A stretch of 36,072 nt of DNA from a virus: positions 1 through 36,072 of IMG/VR virus record IMGVR_UViG_3300008740_000022, one strand, 5' to 3'. The notes beneath the pieces are model-generated. The model had not been told where the DNA came from, did not search any database, and saw only the letters and a program-made list of their open reading frames with translations. This document shows, piece after piece, positions 22,308 to 29,527 of this stretch (position 1 is its first letter; every line of letters begins with the position of its first letter). Position numbers and translations under genes: made by a program.

Positions 22308-22337
22308 AACACACAAAACAATACAAAGGAAATACAA

Positions 22338-23216
22338 ATGTCATTTGCAGACCTAAAGAAGAAGAGTAGTAATCAGCTAAAGAATCTAGTTTCCGAACTG
22401 GAGAAGATGAATTCCAAGTCGTTTGAGTCGAACGGAGACGATGATCGCTATTGGAAGTTGACTGTCGATAAGGCAGGCAATGGCCATGCGGTTATTCGTT
22501 TTCTGCCTGCTCCTACTGGTGAGGATATTCCGTGGGTTCGTCTCTGGGATCATGGCTTTCAGGGTCCTGGTGGTTGGTATATTGAGAACTCGCTGACTAC
22601 TATTGGTAAGAAAGATCCTGTCTCTGAATATAATTCTCAGCTTTGGAATAGTGGGCTTGATTCTGATAAGGATATTGCACGAAAGCAGAAGCGGCGACTG
22701 AAGTATTTTTCTAATATTCTCGTGGTAGAGGATCCTGCAAATCCTGAGAATAATGGAAAGGTCTTTCTCTTTCAGTATGGTAAGAAGATTTTTGATAAGA
22801 TCAATGAGGCGATGAATCCTGAGTTTGAGGATGATGAGGCGATGAATCCTTTTGATCTGTGGGCTGGTGCAAATTTCAAGTTGCGCGCTCGCAAGGTTGC
22901 TGGTTATCGTAATTATGATAATTCAGCTTTCGCATCGCCTGGTCAGTTGTTCGATGATGAATCGCAGATGGAAGAAGCATATAACAAGTGTAATTCTCTG
23001 GAAGAATTGGTGGCGCCAGAGAATTTCAAGAGCTATGATGATTTGAAGTCTCGCTTGAATAGGGTGTTGGGAACAGAGGTGGTTGATCCGACCGGAATCG
23101 ACGACATCGATCCTGAACCTGAGATTCCTGCAAAGGAAGCAACCGGAAGTTCCTTTGCCGAATCTGTGGATGATGATGAGCTAGATTACTTCAGCAAGTT
23201 GGCAGATGAGTCGTAG
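22338..23216 (+). CDS. 32: Single-stranded DNA-binding protein gp32
   Basis: A 292-residue gp32, the ssDNA-binding protein of replication and recombination. The N-terminal basic cooperativity region (MSFADLKKKS, like T4 gp32), the OB-fold core with WYIENSLTTIGKKDPVSEYN, ILVVEDPANPENNGKVFLFQYGKKIFDKI and NPFDLWAGANFKLRARKV, and a very acidic C-terminal tail (DDDELDYFSKLADE) that binds partner proteins are all seen. The zinc-binding Cys residues of T4 gp32 are absent in the matching region. Length is close to T4 (301 aa). It is preceded by a structured leader and followed by a strong terminator. Confidence 0.96.
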   Translation: MSFADLKKKSSNQLKNLVSELEKMNSKSFESNGDDDRYWKLTVDKAGNGHAVIRFLPAPTGEDIPWVRLWDHGFQGPGGWYIENSLTTIGKKDPVSEYNSQLWNSGLDSDKDIARKQKRRLKYFSNILVVEDPANPENNGKVFLFQYGKKIFDKINEAMNPEFEDDEAMNPFDLWAGANFKLRARKVAGYRNYDNSAFASPGQLFDDESQMEEAYNKCNSLEELVAPENFKSYDDLKSRLNRVLGTEVVDPTGIDDIDPEPEIPAKEATGSSFAESVDDDELDYFSKLADES

Positions 23217-23241
23217 TCTATAAATCATAGCTCGCAAAGAG

Positions 23242-23272
23242 TCCCCACACCTTTATGGTGTGGGGATTTTTT
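23242..23272 (+). terminator. Strong terminator after gene 32
   Basis: A perfect 10-bp stem TCCCCACACC/GGTGTGGGGA with a TTTAT loop, followed by T6. It ends 3 bp before the end of the converging minus-strand gene. Confidence 0.93.
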
Positions 23273-23275
23273 CGT

Positions 23276-24685
23276 TTATTGCGGGCCGCCAAACTGCCCA
23301 TACACTGGGTGCCAAACGAAAGGAACCGTAGACTGTGAGTCCTTTCCTACGATATTTACGTTAGAGTTGTCCACGGTAGTTCGTTGTGGTGCATTTACAT
23401 TGGTTTGAGTAATATTTCCCGGCTGCTGCTTCGCGCGGGGCTTGATTGTCCGATTAAATTCTTCAATCTCCTCTGCCGTCGGCCCAAACAATATTCTATT
23501 CAACCAGCTTTGATTCTCGGTGAGGTCATTCGCCGAGAACTCTTCGGAAGGTTTTAAATTTACTGGATGATCAGCTAATAGTGTTGGAAATCGCTTGGGA
23601 TCTATTCCAAGGTCTTTTGCTATAAGATGTTTTGCTCCTCTTAAACTTCGTACAGCAGCTTCAGATCCAAACGGTAGCCTTGATGCGATTCCGATAAGCA
23701 TGTCAGCTATACCTGCCTGGATACTGAAGTCAAGGTCCCGTATTGCTTGGCGTAATGTTTCTTTATTTTGTTTTCCCTTTTCATCCCCTTTAGCCATCTC
23801 TACGACAAAATCGTATATATCGGCGAATATTTCTGAGAAATCAGGCATATCGAAATTTTTAATTTTTTCCCCAATTCCTTCAAAGCCTAACCACTTAGCC
23901 GCAAATGCTAATCCGTCTTGTATGAATACTAATAGGTCGTCTACAAAGAATTGAATTAGGGCTTCAAGGCCTCCTCCAAAACCTGCAATAATTTTATCCC
24001 CTTCAGTTCCTTCTGTAGTAGTATAATCTTCCATAAATGCCTGAACGAACTCAAATATTCCAAACAATGCGTTTACAAAAGGAATCGCTCTGAGACCTTT
24101 CCCTAATAGAGAAGTTATCCATTTTCCCCCAGGGATTATATCTATGATACTTCTTAATGCTCCTCCAGCAGCTCCAGCTGCGGCTGATGCTCCTTTCATT
24201 CCTGGTAGGTTTTTGAATAAAGTACCTAAAGGTTTAAATAGTTTTCCTATGTCTGAAATGAAGTCGAATTTTTTTATAAATTTTGCCCACGTTAGCCCTT
24301 TTACTACTTCCTGTAAACCTTTAACCAAACCTGTAACAGCACTAAAGACCACTCCACCTAAACCTAGTAGAAGTAAAGGCAGCAAGCTCTTTTTCAGTCC
24401 TGATGGCATTGCTGGCATTCCTTCGACGGATTTGGTTATGCCAGATATATCTTTTCCTTGACGGTCTAGTGATTCGGCCGCGGCCTCTGCATCTTCTTCC
24501 CTTTCTTTTTGTTTCTCAAAAATCAGACCCTCTTGTAGAGTACGAAGTATATCTTGATGAAATCCAGTGTGTACTTTTAGTGTTTCGTGTATGCGCGTAT
24601 ATACACCTTTTTGGTTTCCTGGCGCACCTTCTGGTCTATTTCTTCTTCCCTGTTCTTTAACTTGTGCTATTGTGACTGCCGGCAT
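23276..24685 (-). CDS. Large probable virion protein with hydrophobic segments
   Basis: A 469-residue protein and the only minus-strand gene in the window. Layout: charged N-terminus with a coiled-coil-like stretch (LRTLQEGLIFEKQKEREEDAEAAAESL), then several hydrophobic segments (LLPLLLLGLGGVVFSAV near residue 105, AASAAAG... near 165, IPFVNALFGIFEF near 200), acidic amphipathic helices, and a proline/asparagine-rich C-terminus (ITQTNVNAPQRTT). This recalls tape-measure or DNA-ejection proteins, but no family is certain. SD GGAG precedes the ATG and a TATAAATA late promoter lies upstream, supporting a structural role. Confidence 0.6.
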   Translation of the reverse strand: MPAVTIAQVKEQGRRNRPEGAPGNQKGVYTRIHETLKVHTGFHQDILRTLQEGLIFEKQKEREEDAEAAAESLDRQGKDISGITKSVEGMPAMPSGLKKSLLPLLLLGLGGVVFSAVTGLVKGLQEVVKGLTWAKFIKKFDFISDIGKLFKPLGTLFKNLPGMKGASAAAGAAGGALRSIIDIIPGGKWITSLLGKGLRAIPFVNALFGIFEFVQAFMEDYTTTEGTEGDKIIAGFGGGLEALIQFFVDDLLVFIQDGLAFAAKWLGFEGIGEKIKNFDMPDFSEIFADIYDFVVEMAKGDEKGKQNKETLRQAIRDLDFSIQAGIADMLIGIASRLPFGSEAAVRSLRGAKHLIAKDLGIDPKRFPTLLADHPVNLKPSEEFSANDLTENQSWLNRILFGPTAEEIEEFNRTIKPRAKQQPGNITQTNVNAPQRTTVDNSNVNIVGKDSQSTVPFVWHPVYGQFGGPQ

Positions 24686-24712
24686 AGTGTTTTCTCCATG
24701 AAATGCTAGGTA

Positions 24713-24720
24713 TATTTATA
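24713..24720 (-). promoter_or_regulatory. T4-type late promoter for the minus-strand gene
   Basis: On the minus strand the sequence reads TATAAATA exactly, the T4 late promoter core. Its distance to the ATG at 24685 is about 27 nt, the typical spacing. It is in the short divergent gap before gene 4. Confidence 0.75.
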
Positions 24721-24729
24721 CATAGTTAC

Positions 24730-25212
24730 ATGGCATATAGAGGAAAATGGAAACCAAAGAATATTCATAAGTATGCGGGTGATTATAAAAAGATTACCTA
24801 TCGTAGTCTGTGGGAGCGTCAAGCCTTTCGTTGGTGTGACGAAAATCCTGACGTTGTGTCTTGGTGTTCAGAAGAAGTTGTTGTGCCATATCGTTCGCAG
24901 GTTGATGGGAAACTTCACAGATATTTTGTTGATTTGAAAATCACATATCAATCTGGCAAAACTGTTCTGGTTGAAATTAAACCAAAAAAACAAGTTGAAG
25001 CTCCAAAAAAAGGTAAGCGTGCTACGAGAAGATATATTACCGAAGTAAAGAGATATGGAACAAACATATCAAAGTGGGAGTATGCAGAAGAGTATGCGAA
25101 AGATAGAGGTTGGGAGTTTCAGATATGGACAGAAGATACACTCACAAAGAAGGGAATAAAAATAATCAAACCGGATAAATACAAGTATGGCCGCAAGAAG
25201 AACAACATTTGA
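24730..25212 (+). CDS. 4: Head completion nuclease gp4
   Basis: A 160-residue homologue of T4 gp4, which completes filled heads before tail joining. MAYRGKWKPKNIHKYAGDYKKITYRSLWER closely follows the T4 N-terminus, which decides the start at 24730 over the longer frame from 24703. The nuclease-like core shows SEEVVVPY, HRYFVDLKI and LVEIKPK, a PD-(D/E)XK-like arrangement. There is no good SD in front of the chosen ATG. It is the first gene of the structural operon and diverges from the minus-strand gene. Confidence 0.88.
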   Translation: MAYRGKWKPKNIHKYAGDYKKITYRSLWERQAFRWCDENPDVVSWCSEEVVVPYRSQVDGKLHRYFVDLKITYQSGKTVLVEIKPKKQVEAPKKGKRATRRYITEVKRYGTNISKWEYAEEYAKDRGWEFQIWTEDTLTKKGIKIIKPDKYKYGRKKNNI

Positions 25213-25816
25213 ACGAATCTATCATCGGGGCGCTGAAGCTGAGGTGCTACCTGTGTATGAGCAACGAGCCAAGGATTGGTTTCGTGATGTTTCGCAAACT
25301 GTTCGTGTTGTTCCTAGAAAAATCATGATTGAAAATCTAAGAAAACAAACACCAGCTCTTCGTGGTAGAAGAATCTTAGGTAATATGTATTGTTTCTTTT
25401 ATGAGCCAAAGATGAAAGAGACACTAGATTATTATGATCGTTTTCCTTTGGTGTTTCCTATAGAGAATTATGACGATGGGTTTTTGGCTTTAAATATGCA
25501 TTACTTGCCTCCTATACTTAGAGCTAGATTTATGGATAATTTATATTATGCGTTAAATAATGAAAAGTATGATTCTACCACGAAACTTAGACCCACATTA
25601 ATTGAGTATGATATATTGAATGGACTGGCTAAATATAAGTATTATCGGCCATGCATAAAACGATATTTGACGAGTCAGGTAAGTGGTAAGTTTTTGAAAG
25701 TTGATCCTAAAGATTGGGAAATTGCATTGTTTCTTCCTATGGATCGTTTTAAAGGCGCTCGCCGACAACGGGTTTGGAAAGAGAGCAGAGATACCATAAG
25801 GAAACAAAATACATGA
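25187..25816 (+). CDS. Conserved protein of the T4-like structural module, role unclear
   Basis: A 209-residue protein. LRGRRILGNMYCFFYEPKMKETLDYYDRFPLVFPIENYDDGFLALNMHYLPP looks very similar to an uncharacterised protein of marine T4-like phages that follows gene 4. The C-terminal part ends with EIALFLPMDRFKGARRQRVWKESR, rich in aromatic and basic residues. I could not match it to T4 gp2, gp3 or gp50. It overlaps gene 4 by 26 bp and the next by 4 bp (ATGA), so it is part of the structural operon, and a head- or tail-completion role is plausible. Confidence 0.6.
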   Translation: MAARRTTFERIYHRGAEAEVLPVYEQRAKDWFRDVSQTVRVVPRKIMIENLRKQTPALRGRRILGNMYCFFYEPKMKETLDYYDRFPLVFPIENYDDGFLALNMHYLPPILRARFMDNLYYALNNEKYDSTTKLRPTLIEYDILNGLAKYKYYRPCIKRYLTSQVSGKFLKVDPKDWEIALFLPMDRFKGARRQRVWKESRDTIRKQNT

Positions 25817-26508
25817 GTTTTGATATATCAGCCTTTAGAAATCAAATATCAAAAGGATTAGGAGTACAGAGCAATTTCCGTGTTCTTTTTTCTGGTCCAT
25901 TATTTCGTTCTCATAGTATAGAAGCGATGACCTTTTTGTGTAATCAGGGATCAATTCCTGGTAGATTAATAGATGCTTCCGATGTTAATACATACGGCAC
26001 ACGACGACGCCAGGCTCATCGAAATGTTTATGATGATTTGCAGTTGAGTTTTTATTGTAGGGATGATGATTTATTTCCAAAGCCACTGTTCGACGAATGG
26101 CAAAATGCGATGGTTGAAGTGACTACAGGTCGAGCAAATTATTATGATAACTATGCCTGTGATATTGAAATTGAGCAACTAGATACTCAGGGGAATGTAT
26201 CATATTCTACTCGTATTGTAGATGCATTTCCGACAAATGTTAATCCGATGGCACTTGATTGGAGTGCCAGTGGAGTTATACATAATTTGTCTGTTGTGTT
26301 TTCTATCAGAAAGGCGATACCACAAAGAGTTTCGCTTTCACCTTTTGGAAATTGGTTATCTGCAAACAATCTATATCCAAACTTAGATATAGATGGAGCG
26401 ATTGATGAGTTTGGAATGTCCTTGATCAATAGAAATGGAGTTCAAGCCATCAAGCGTTGGGAGAGGGGTCGCACCTTTGCAGAAAATCTTGCTGACCTTG
26501 CGTTTTAA
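25813..26508 (+). CDS. Tail-tube-like protein (gp19/gp54 family)
   Basis: A 231-residue protein that appears to have the tail tube fold. IEAMTFLCNQGSIPGRLIDASDV, then GTRRRQAHRNVYDDLQLSFYCRDD and LFDEWQNAMV match the T4 gp19-like order (SIPG..., GR...V..D..F..W...V.ND, F..W...). Its position just before gp26 and gp48 suggests a gp54-like baseplate tube initiator rather than the main tube protein. ATG 25813 overlaps the previous stop as ATGA, with AAGGAA upstream. Whether it is gp54 or another tube paralogue is open. Confidence 0.7.
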   Translation: MSFDISAFRNQISKGLGVQSNFRVLFSGPLFRSHSIEAMTFLCNQGSIPGRLIDASDVNTYGTRRRQAHRNVYDDLQLSFYCRDDDLFPKPLFDEWQNAMVEVTTGRANYYDNYACDIEIEQLDTQGNVSYSTRIVDAFPTNVNPMALDWSASGVIHNLSVVFSIRKAIPQRVSLSPFGNWLSANNLYPNLDIDGAIDEFGMSLINRNGVQAIKRWERGRTFAENLADLAF

Positions 26509-26531
26509 TTATATAATATGGAGAATATATT

Positions 26532-27239
26532 ATGGCATTACCTAAGATAGCTACGCCCACATTTACACTAGAGCTTCCTTCTAATGGAAAGTCTATAAAT
26601 TATAGGCCATTTTTAGTAAAGGAAGAAAAACTGTTGTTGATGGCTCAAGAGGGTGGAGACGAAACTGAAATAATGAATGCAATTGTTCAAGTTCTTAATG
26701 AATGTTGTTTTGATGATTCGATAGATTTTTCTAAACATCCAACATTTGATATCGAATATTACTTTCTTCAATTGAGGTCTAGGTCCATTGGAGAGCATGT
26801 AGAGTTAGCAATAGCTTGTAAGGAATGTGATGATAAACTTGAATTCCAAATCAATCTACTGGAAGATATTACAATAGATAAAAATAAAGATCATACGAAT
26901 CGTCTACAGTTGACTGATGATGTGGGTGTTGTGATGAAATATCCAACGGTGCGTGATACTGCTACTATTCAAAATTCGGATACAAATAATATCGAACAAA
27001 GTTTTAGTGTTATTATCAATTCGATTGAATCAATTTATGATAATACTTCGGTATATTATGCAAAGGAAACTAGTAGAGAAGAAATGGAAGATTTTTTGTA
27101 TGGTTTGCCTCAGACTTGTTTTAAGAAGGTGACTGATTTTTTTGAGACCATGCCTAAGTTGTCTTATAAGAAAACTCATGTTTGTAAGAATGGCCACGAA
27201 AATGAGATTCTTGTGGAGGGACTTGCTGGTTTTTTTTAA
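26532..27239 (+). CDS. 26: Baseplate hub protein gp26 (0-frame product)
   Basis: A 235-residue homologue of the T4_baseplate family (gp26/gp51-like), acting in baseplate hub assembly. PTFTLELPSNGKSINYRPFLVKEEKLLLMAQEG is the characteristic N-terminus, followed by a four-cysteine zinc-like part in the C-terminal region (CKECDDK and CKNGHE). GGAG lies before the ATG. The zero frame ends in GGT TTT TTT TAA, and the -1 frame continues uninterrupted into the 27278 ORF; see the frameshift entry. Evidence for family is good; the exact T4 equivalent (26 or 51) less so. Confidence 0.85.
   Translation: MALPKIATPTFTLELPSNGKSINYRPFLVKEEKLLLMAQEGGDETEIMNAIVQVLNECCFDDSIDFSKHPTFDIEYYFLQLRSRSIGEHVELAIACKECDDKLEFQINLLEDITIDKNKDHTNRLQLTDDVGVVMKYPTVRDTATIQNSDTNNIEQSFSVIINSIESIYDNTSVYYAKETSREEMEDFLYGLPQTCFKKVTDFFETMPKLSYKKTHVCKNGHENEILVEGLAGFF
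27230..27237 (+). other. T8 run: probable -1 frameshift site at the end of gene 26
   Basis: Eight T precede the stop of gene 26. The zero-frame codons are TTT TTT TAA, so T-TTT-TTT is a slippery heptamer with a stop codon directly after it. A -1 slip gives TTA and then an open frame through 14 codons to the ATG of the next ORF, with no stop. The product would be 297 residues long. Transcript slippage at T8 is another way to get the same product, and a homopolymer sequencing error is a third explanation. Confidence 0.65.
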
Positions 27240-27277
27240 TAGGGCTCAGCCATTCGACGTTGGTGAATTATTATAGA

Positions 27278-27424
27278 ATGAATTTTAGTATTATGCAGTA
27301 TCATAAATGGAGCTTGACTGAGCTAGAGAATATGATTCCTTGGGAAAAAGAATTATACACGATGATGTTGATTGAGCATGTAAAACAGGAAAATGAAAAA
27401 GCAGAAATGGCATCGCGTGGATAA
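27278..27424 (+). CDS. Short ORF after gene 26, likely expressed as -1 frameshift extension
   Basis: A 48-residue frame beginning MNFSIMQYHKWSLTELENM, acidic-helical and ending ASRG. It resembles short proteins that follow gp26 in marine T4-like phages and resembles tail-assembly-chaperone extensions (the GT part of lambda G/GT). It has no clear SD of its own (ATTATAGA before the ATG). The 14 codons before its ATG are open in frame and read like protein (GLSHSTLVNYYR), which favours expression through the upstream frame. A late promoter core overlaps its stop. Confidence 0.6.
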   Translation: MNFSIMQYHKWSLTELENMIPWEKELYTMMLIEHVKQENEKAEMASRG

Positions 27425-27427
27425 ATA
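27420..27427 (+). promoter_or_regulatory. T4-type late promoter core before gene 48
   Basis: GATAAATA matches seven of eight bases of TATAAATA and lies about 28 nt before the ATG of gene 48, which has AGGAGG as ribosome site. It overlaps the stop of the preceding short ORF. Similar strings occur by chance in AT-rich coding sequence (for example inside gene 48), so this is supported mainly by position. Confidence 0.6.
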
Positions 27428-27454
27428 CCATTAGTATTAGGAGGAAATCATAAA

Positions 27455-28627
27455 ATGAGCAATCTACCAGCCGGTTCGGGTTCAGATGACAATCCCATCA
27501 CTGTAAAAAGCGTAGTAGATAGTACCATCAGTGGCGGCCAAGCAGTCCTAGATGAGGCATCTAGTGCGTTGGATTTACAATTTGGTGGCGGAGCCAAAAA
27601 GGTTGATAAATATGTTCGACTTCAATATCCATTGAATGTTGAAGGTCCTGGAGAGAGACATTTTATGAGGTTTGAGCCACTTACCATAAGAGGCGCAACA
27701 CTTCAAACGGAAAAGGTAGCGAGAACTGTTTCGGAAGCTAGAGCGAATAAGCAGGAATCGAAAAGCAATTTTTTTAAAAATATAGTTAGTGGTGTTGCTA
27801 CCAAAGCAGGAGAAGCTGCTGGTGAATTGGCAAAATTATCTGCTAAAGCGGGAATTGCTAATGTTGCAGGAAAAAAACTTCCAGGAGAAGCTATTGATGC
27901 GATAGGTTTTATATCTGGATTGATTATTTCTGCAACTAATTCTAGTAAAAGCACTAGCCGAGGCTCGATAACATTATACACTCCTCCAAACTTACAAGAA
28001 AGTTATGCTCCTGAATGGAATACTACAGCCCAGTTGGGAGCTTTAGGTGGTTTGGGTATGAGAACACTTTCTGCCGCACAGAGTGGTGGAGCCGGAGCCG
28101 CTTTTGCAGAGCTTATAAATGATGCAACAAATACTGGACAGGGAATGAATCTTGCAGCCAAATTATTGGCCGATGAAGTTGGTTCCAGAATAAACAGCCA
28201 AGGCTTGGGTGATACAATATTAAAAAGAACTTCTGGTCAGGCTTTGAATCCTCACCTAGAAGCATTATTTCAAAATGTAAATTTTAGAAATTTTACATTT
28301 GATTTTACAATGGCACCTAGAAATAGAAGAGAAGCACAGGAAATTCATAAGATCGTCCAGTCTTTTAAGTATTTTGCAGCCCCTCGATATGATAGAAGCG
28401 ACTCTGGTGTCTTTTTTAAGTATCCTGATGTTTTTAACATTTCATATTTTAATGAAGATCAGACTCACAAATTTCAACCATGTGCTCTTACGTCTATTAA
28501 TGTTACAAGAAATCCATTTGAGACGAATGCTACGTTTTACGATGGTCATCCTGTACAGACGCAAATGACTTTAAATTTTACAGAAGTTGCACTTGTCACC
28601 AAAGACCATATCGACCAAGGATTTTAA
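27455..28627 (+). CDS. 48: Baseplate tail tube cap gp48
   Basis: A 390-residue protein resembling T4 gp48, which caps the baseplate and starts tube assembly. The C-terminal half carries the conserved elements: NFTFDFTMAPRNRREAQEI... (T4: FTWDLTPRSTEDLMAI), FKYFAAPRY, and PCALTSINVTRNP...QTQMTLNFTEVALVTKDHI, matching T4 PCQIQSIRFDKTP...TFTLEITMREIITL. The N-terminal third is alanine/glycine-rich and partly disordered. A late promoter core and AGGAGG precede it. The length is near T4 gp48 (364 aa). gp54 shares this architecture and cannot be fully excluded. Confidence 0.8.
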   Translation: MSNLPAGSGSDDNPITVKSVVDSTISGGQAVLDEASSALDLQFGGGAKKVDKYVRLQYPLNVEGPGERHFMRFEPLTIRGATLQTEKVARTVSEARANKQESKSNFFKNIVSGVATKAGEAAGELAKLSAKAGIANVAGKKLPGEAIDAIGFISGLIISATNSSKSTSRGSITLYTPPNLQESYAPEWNTTAQLGALGGLGMRTLSAAQSGGAGAAFAELINDATNTGQGMNLAAKLLADEVGSRINSQGLGDTILKRTSGQALNPHLEALFQNVNFRNFTFDFTMAPRNRREAQEIHKIVQSFKYFAAPRYDRSDSGVFFKYPDVFNISYFNEDQTHKFQPCALTSINVTRNPFETNATFYDGHPVQTQMTLNFTEVALVTKDHIDQGF

Positions 28628-28630
28628 GTT

Positions 28631-29524
28631 ATGGCAGATAAATCGTATTTTCAAATGTTTCCTACGATTGATTATGATTCCGATGATATTGGAAATACAA
28701 AGGTTGTCGTTGATGTACTCAAACGGATACGAACCAAGACACAACAGTTATCTGACAAGACACTATTCTATGCTTATGCAATGAAGGATGGTGAGACTTT
28801 GGAAGATATATCTTATCAATTATATGGTTCTCCTAAGTATCATTGGGTGATTATGCTGATTAATAGTTTTGAAGATCCTTTTTATGATATATCATTGAAC
28901 ACACAAGAGTTTGAATCGTTCATTAATACGAAATACGGAATTGATCAAATTACATCTGCGTCGGTTACGATTTATGATGGATCGGCTGGTGTAGATGGAA
29001 ACATAGCATCACATACGGCAACCACTACTCAGTTTACTGCTACAGAAAATATTGAAACTAAAATAAAGGTTGGTGATAGTATATCAGTTGTGCTTCCTTA
29101 TGATTGGTATTCGGACACAGAAGGCTCTACTGATAAAGATTTTATTCCTGGAATTAGAAAATTAAGTTATACCGCAGACCAAACAGTTGTTTCAGTTGAT
29201 ACGATGACTAAGTTTTCTACCGATTTGCAATCGAATACCTTTGTTCGTTTTTTCGCAAATACCGATATTGCTCAGGAGACTGTGAGCGTCTTAACTAATG
29301 TTCATCATTTTGAACGAGATATTAAAGACGATGAAGGTAATGTATTGTTCGAGAAAATGGTTACGGATTTGGAAGACTATAGCAATCCAGCGACGACTAC
29401 GACTGCTGTTTCTAATTACACATATGAAAACGATACAAATGATAGTAAAAGAAATATATTATTATTGCGTCCTGATCTTCTTTCTGGATTCATATCAGAA
29501 TTTGAATCTTTAATGAAGGAATAA
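28631..29524 (+). CDS. 53: Baseplate wedge gp53 (LysM-like)
   Basis: A 297-residue homologue of gp53, a baseplate wedge component. The N-terminal part is diagnostic: YFQMFPTIDYD, then VVDVLKRIRTKTQQLSDKTLFYAYAMKDGETLEDISYQLYGSPKYHWVIMLIN, which contains the LysM-like motif (G..TL..IS..LYG......), followed by FEDPFYDISLNTQEFESFI. Longer than T4 gp53 (196 aa), with an extra C-terminal beta-rich domain (about 100 residues) as in marine relatives. It starts 3 bp after gene 48. Confidence 0.88.
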   Translation: MADKSYFQMFPTIDYDSDDIGNTKVVVDVLKRIRTKTQQLSDKTLFYAYAMKDGETLEDISYQLYGSPKYHWVIMLINSFEDPFYDISLNTQEFESFINTKYGIDQITSASVTIYDGSAGVDGNIASHTATTTQFTATENIETKIKVGDSISVVLPYDWYSDTEGSTDKDFIPGIRKLSYTADQTVVSVDTMTKFSTDLQSNTFVRFFANTDIAQETVSVLTNVHHFERDIKDDEGNVLFEKMVTDLEDYSNPATTTTAVSNYTYENDTNDSKRNILLLRPDLLSGFISEFESLMKE

Positions 29525-29527
29525 ATT

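Noticed and set aside
21628-22344. Minus-strand frame (238 aa) over gene 59
   Set aside because: Gene 59 is clear on the plus strand; the opposite frame is hydrophobic/basic with no family.
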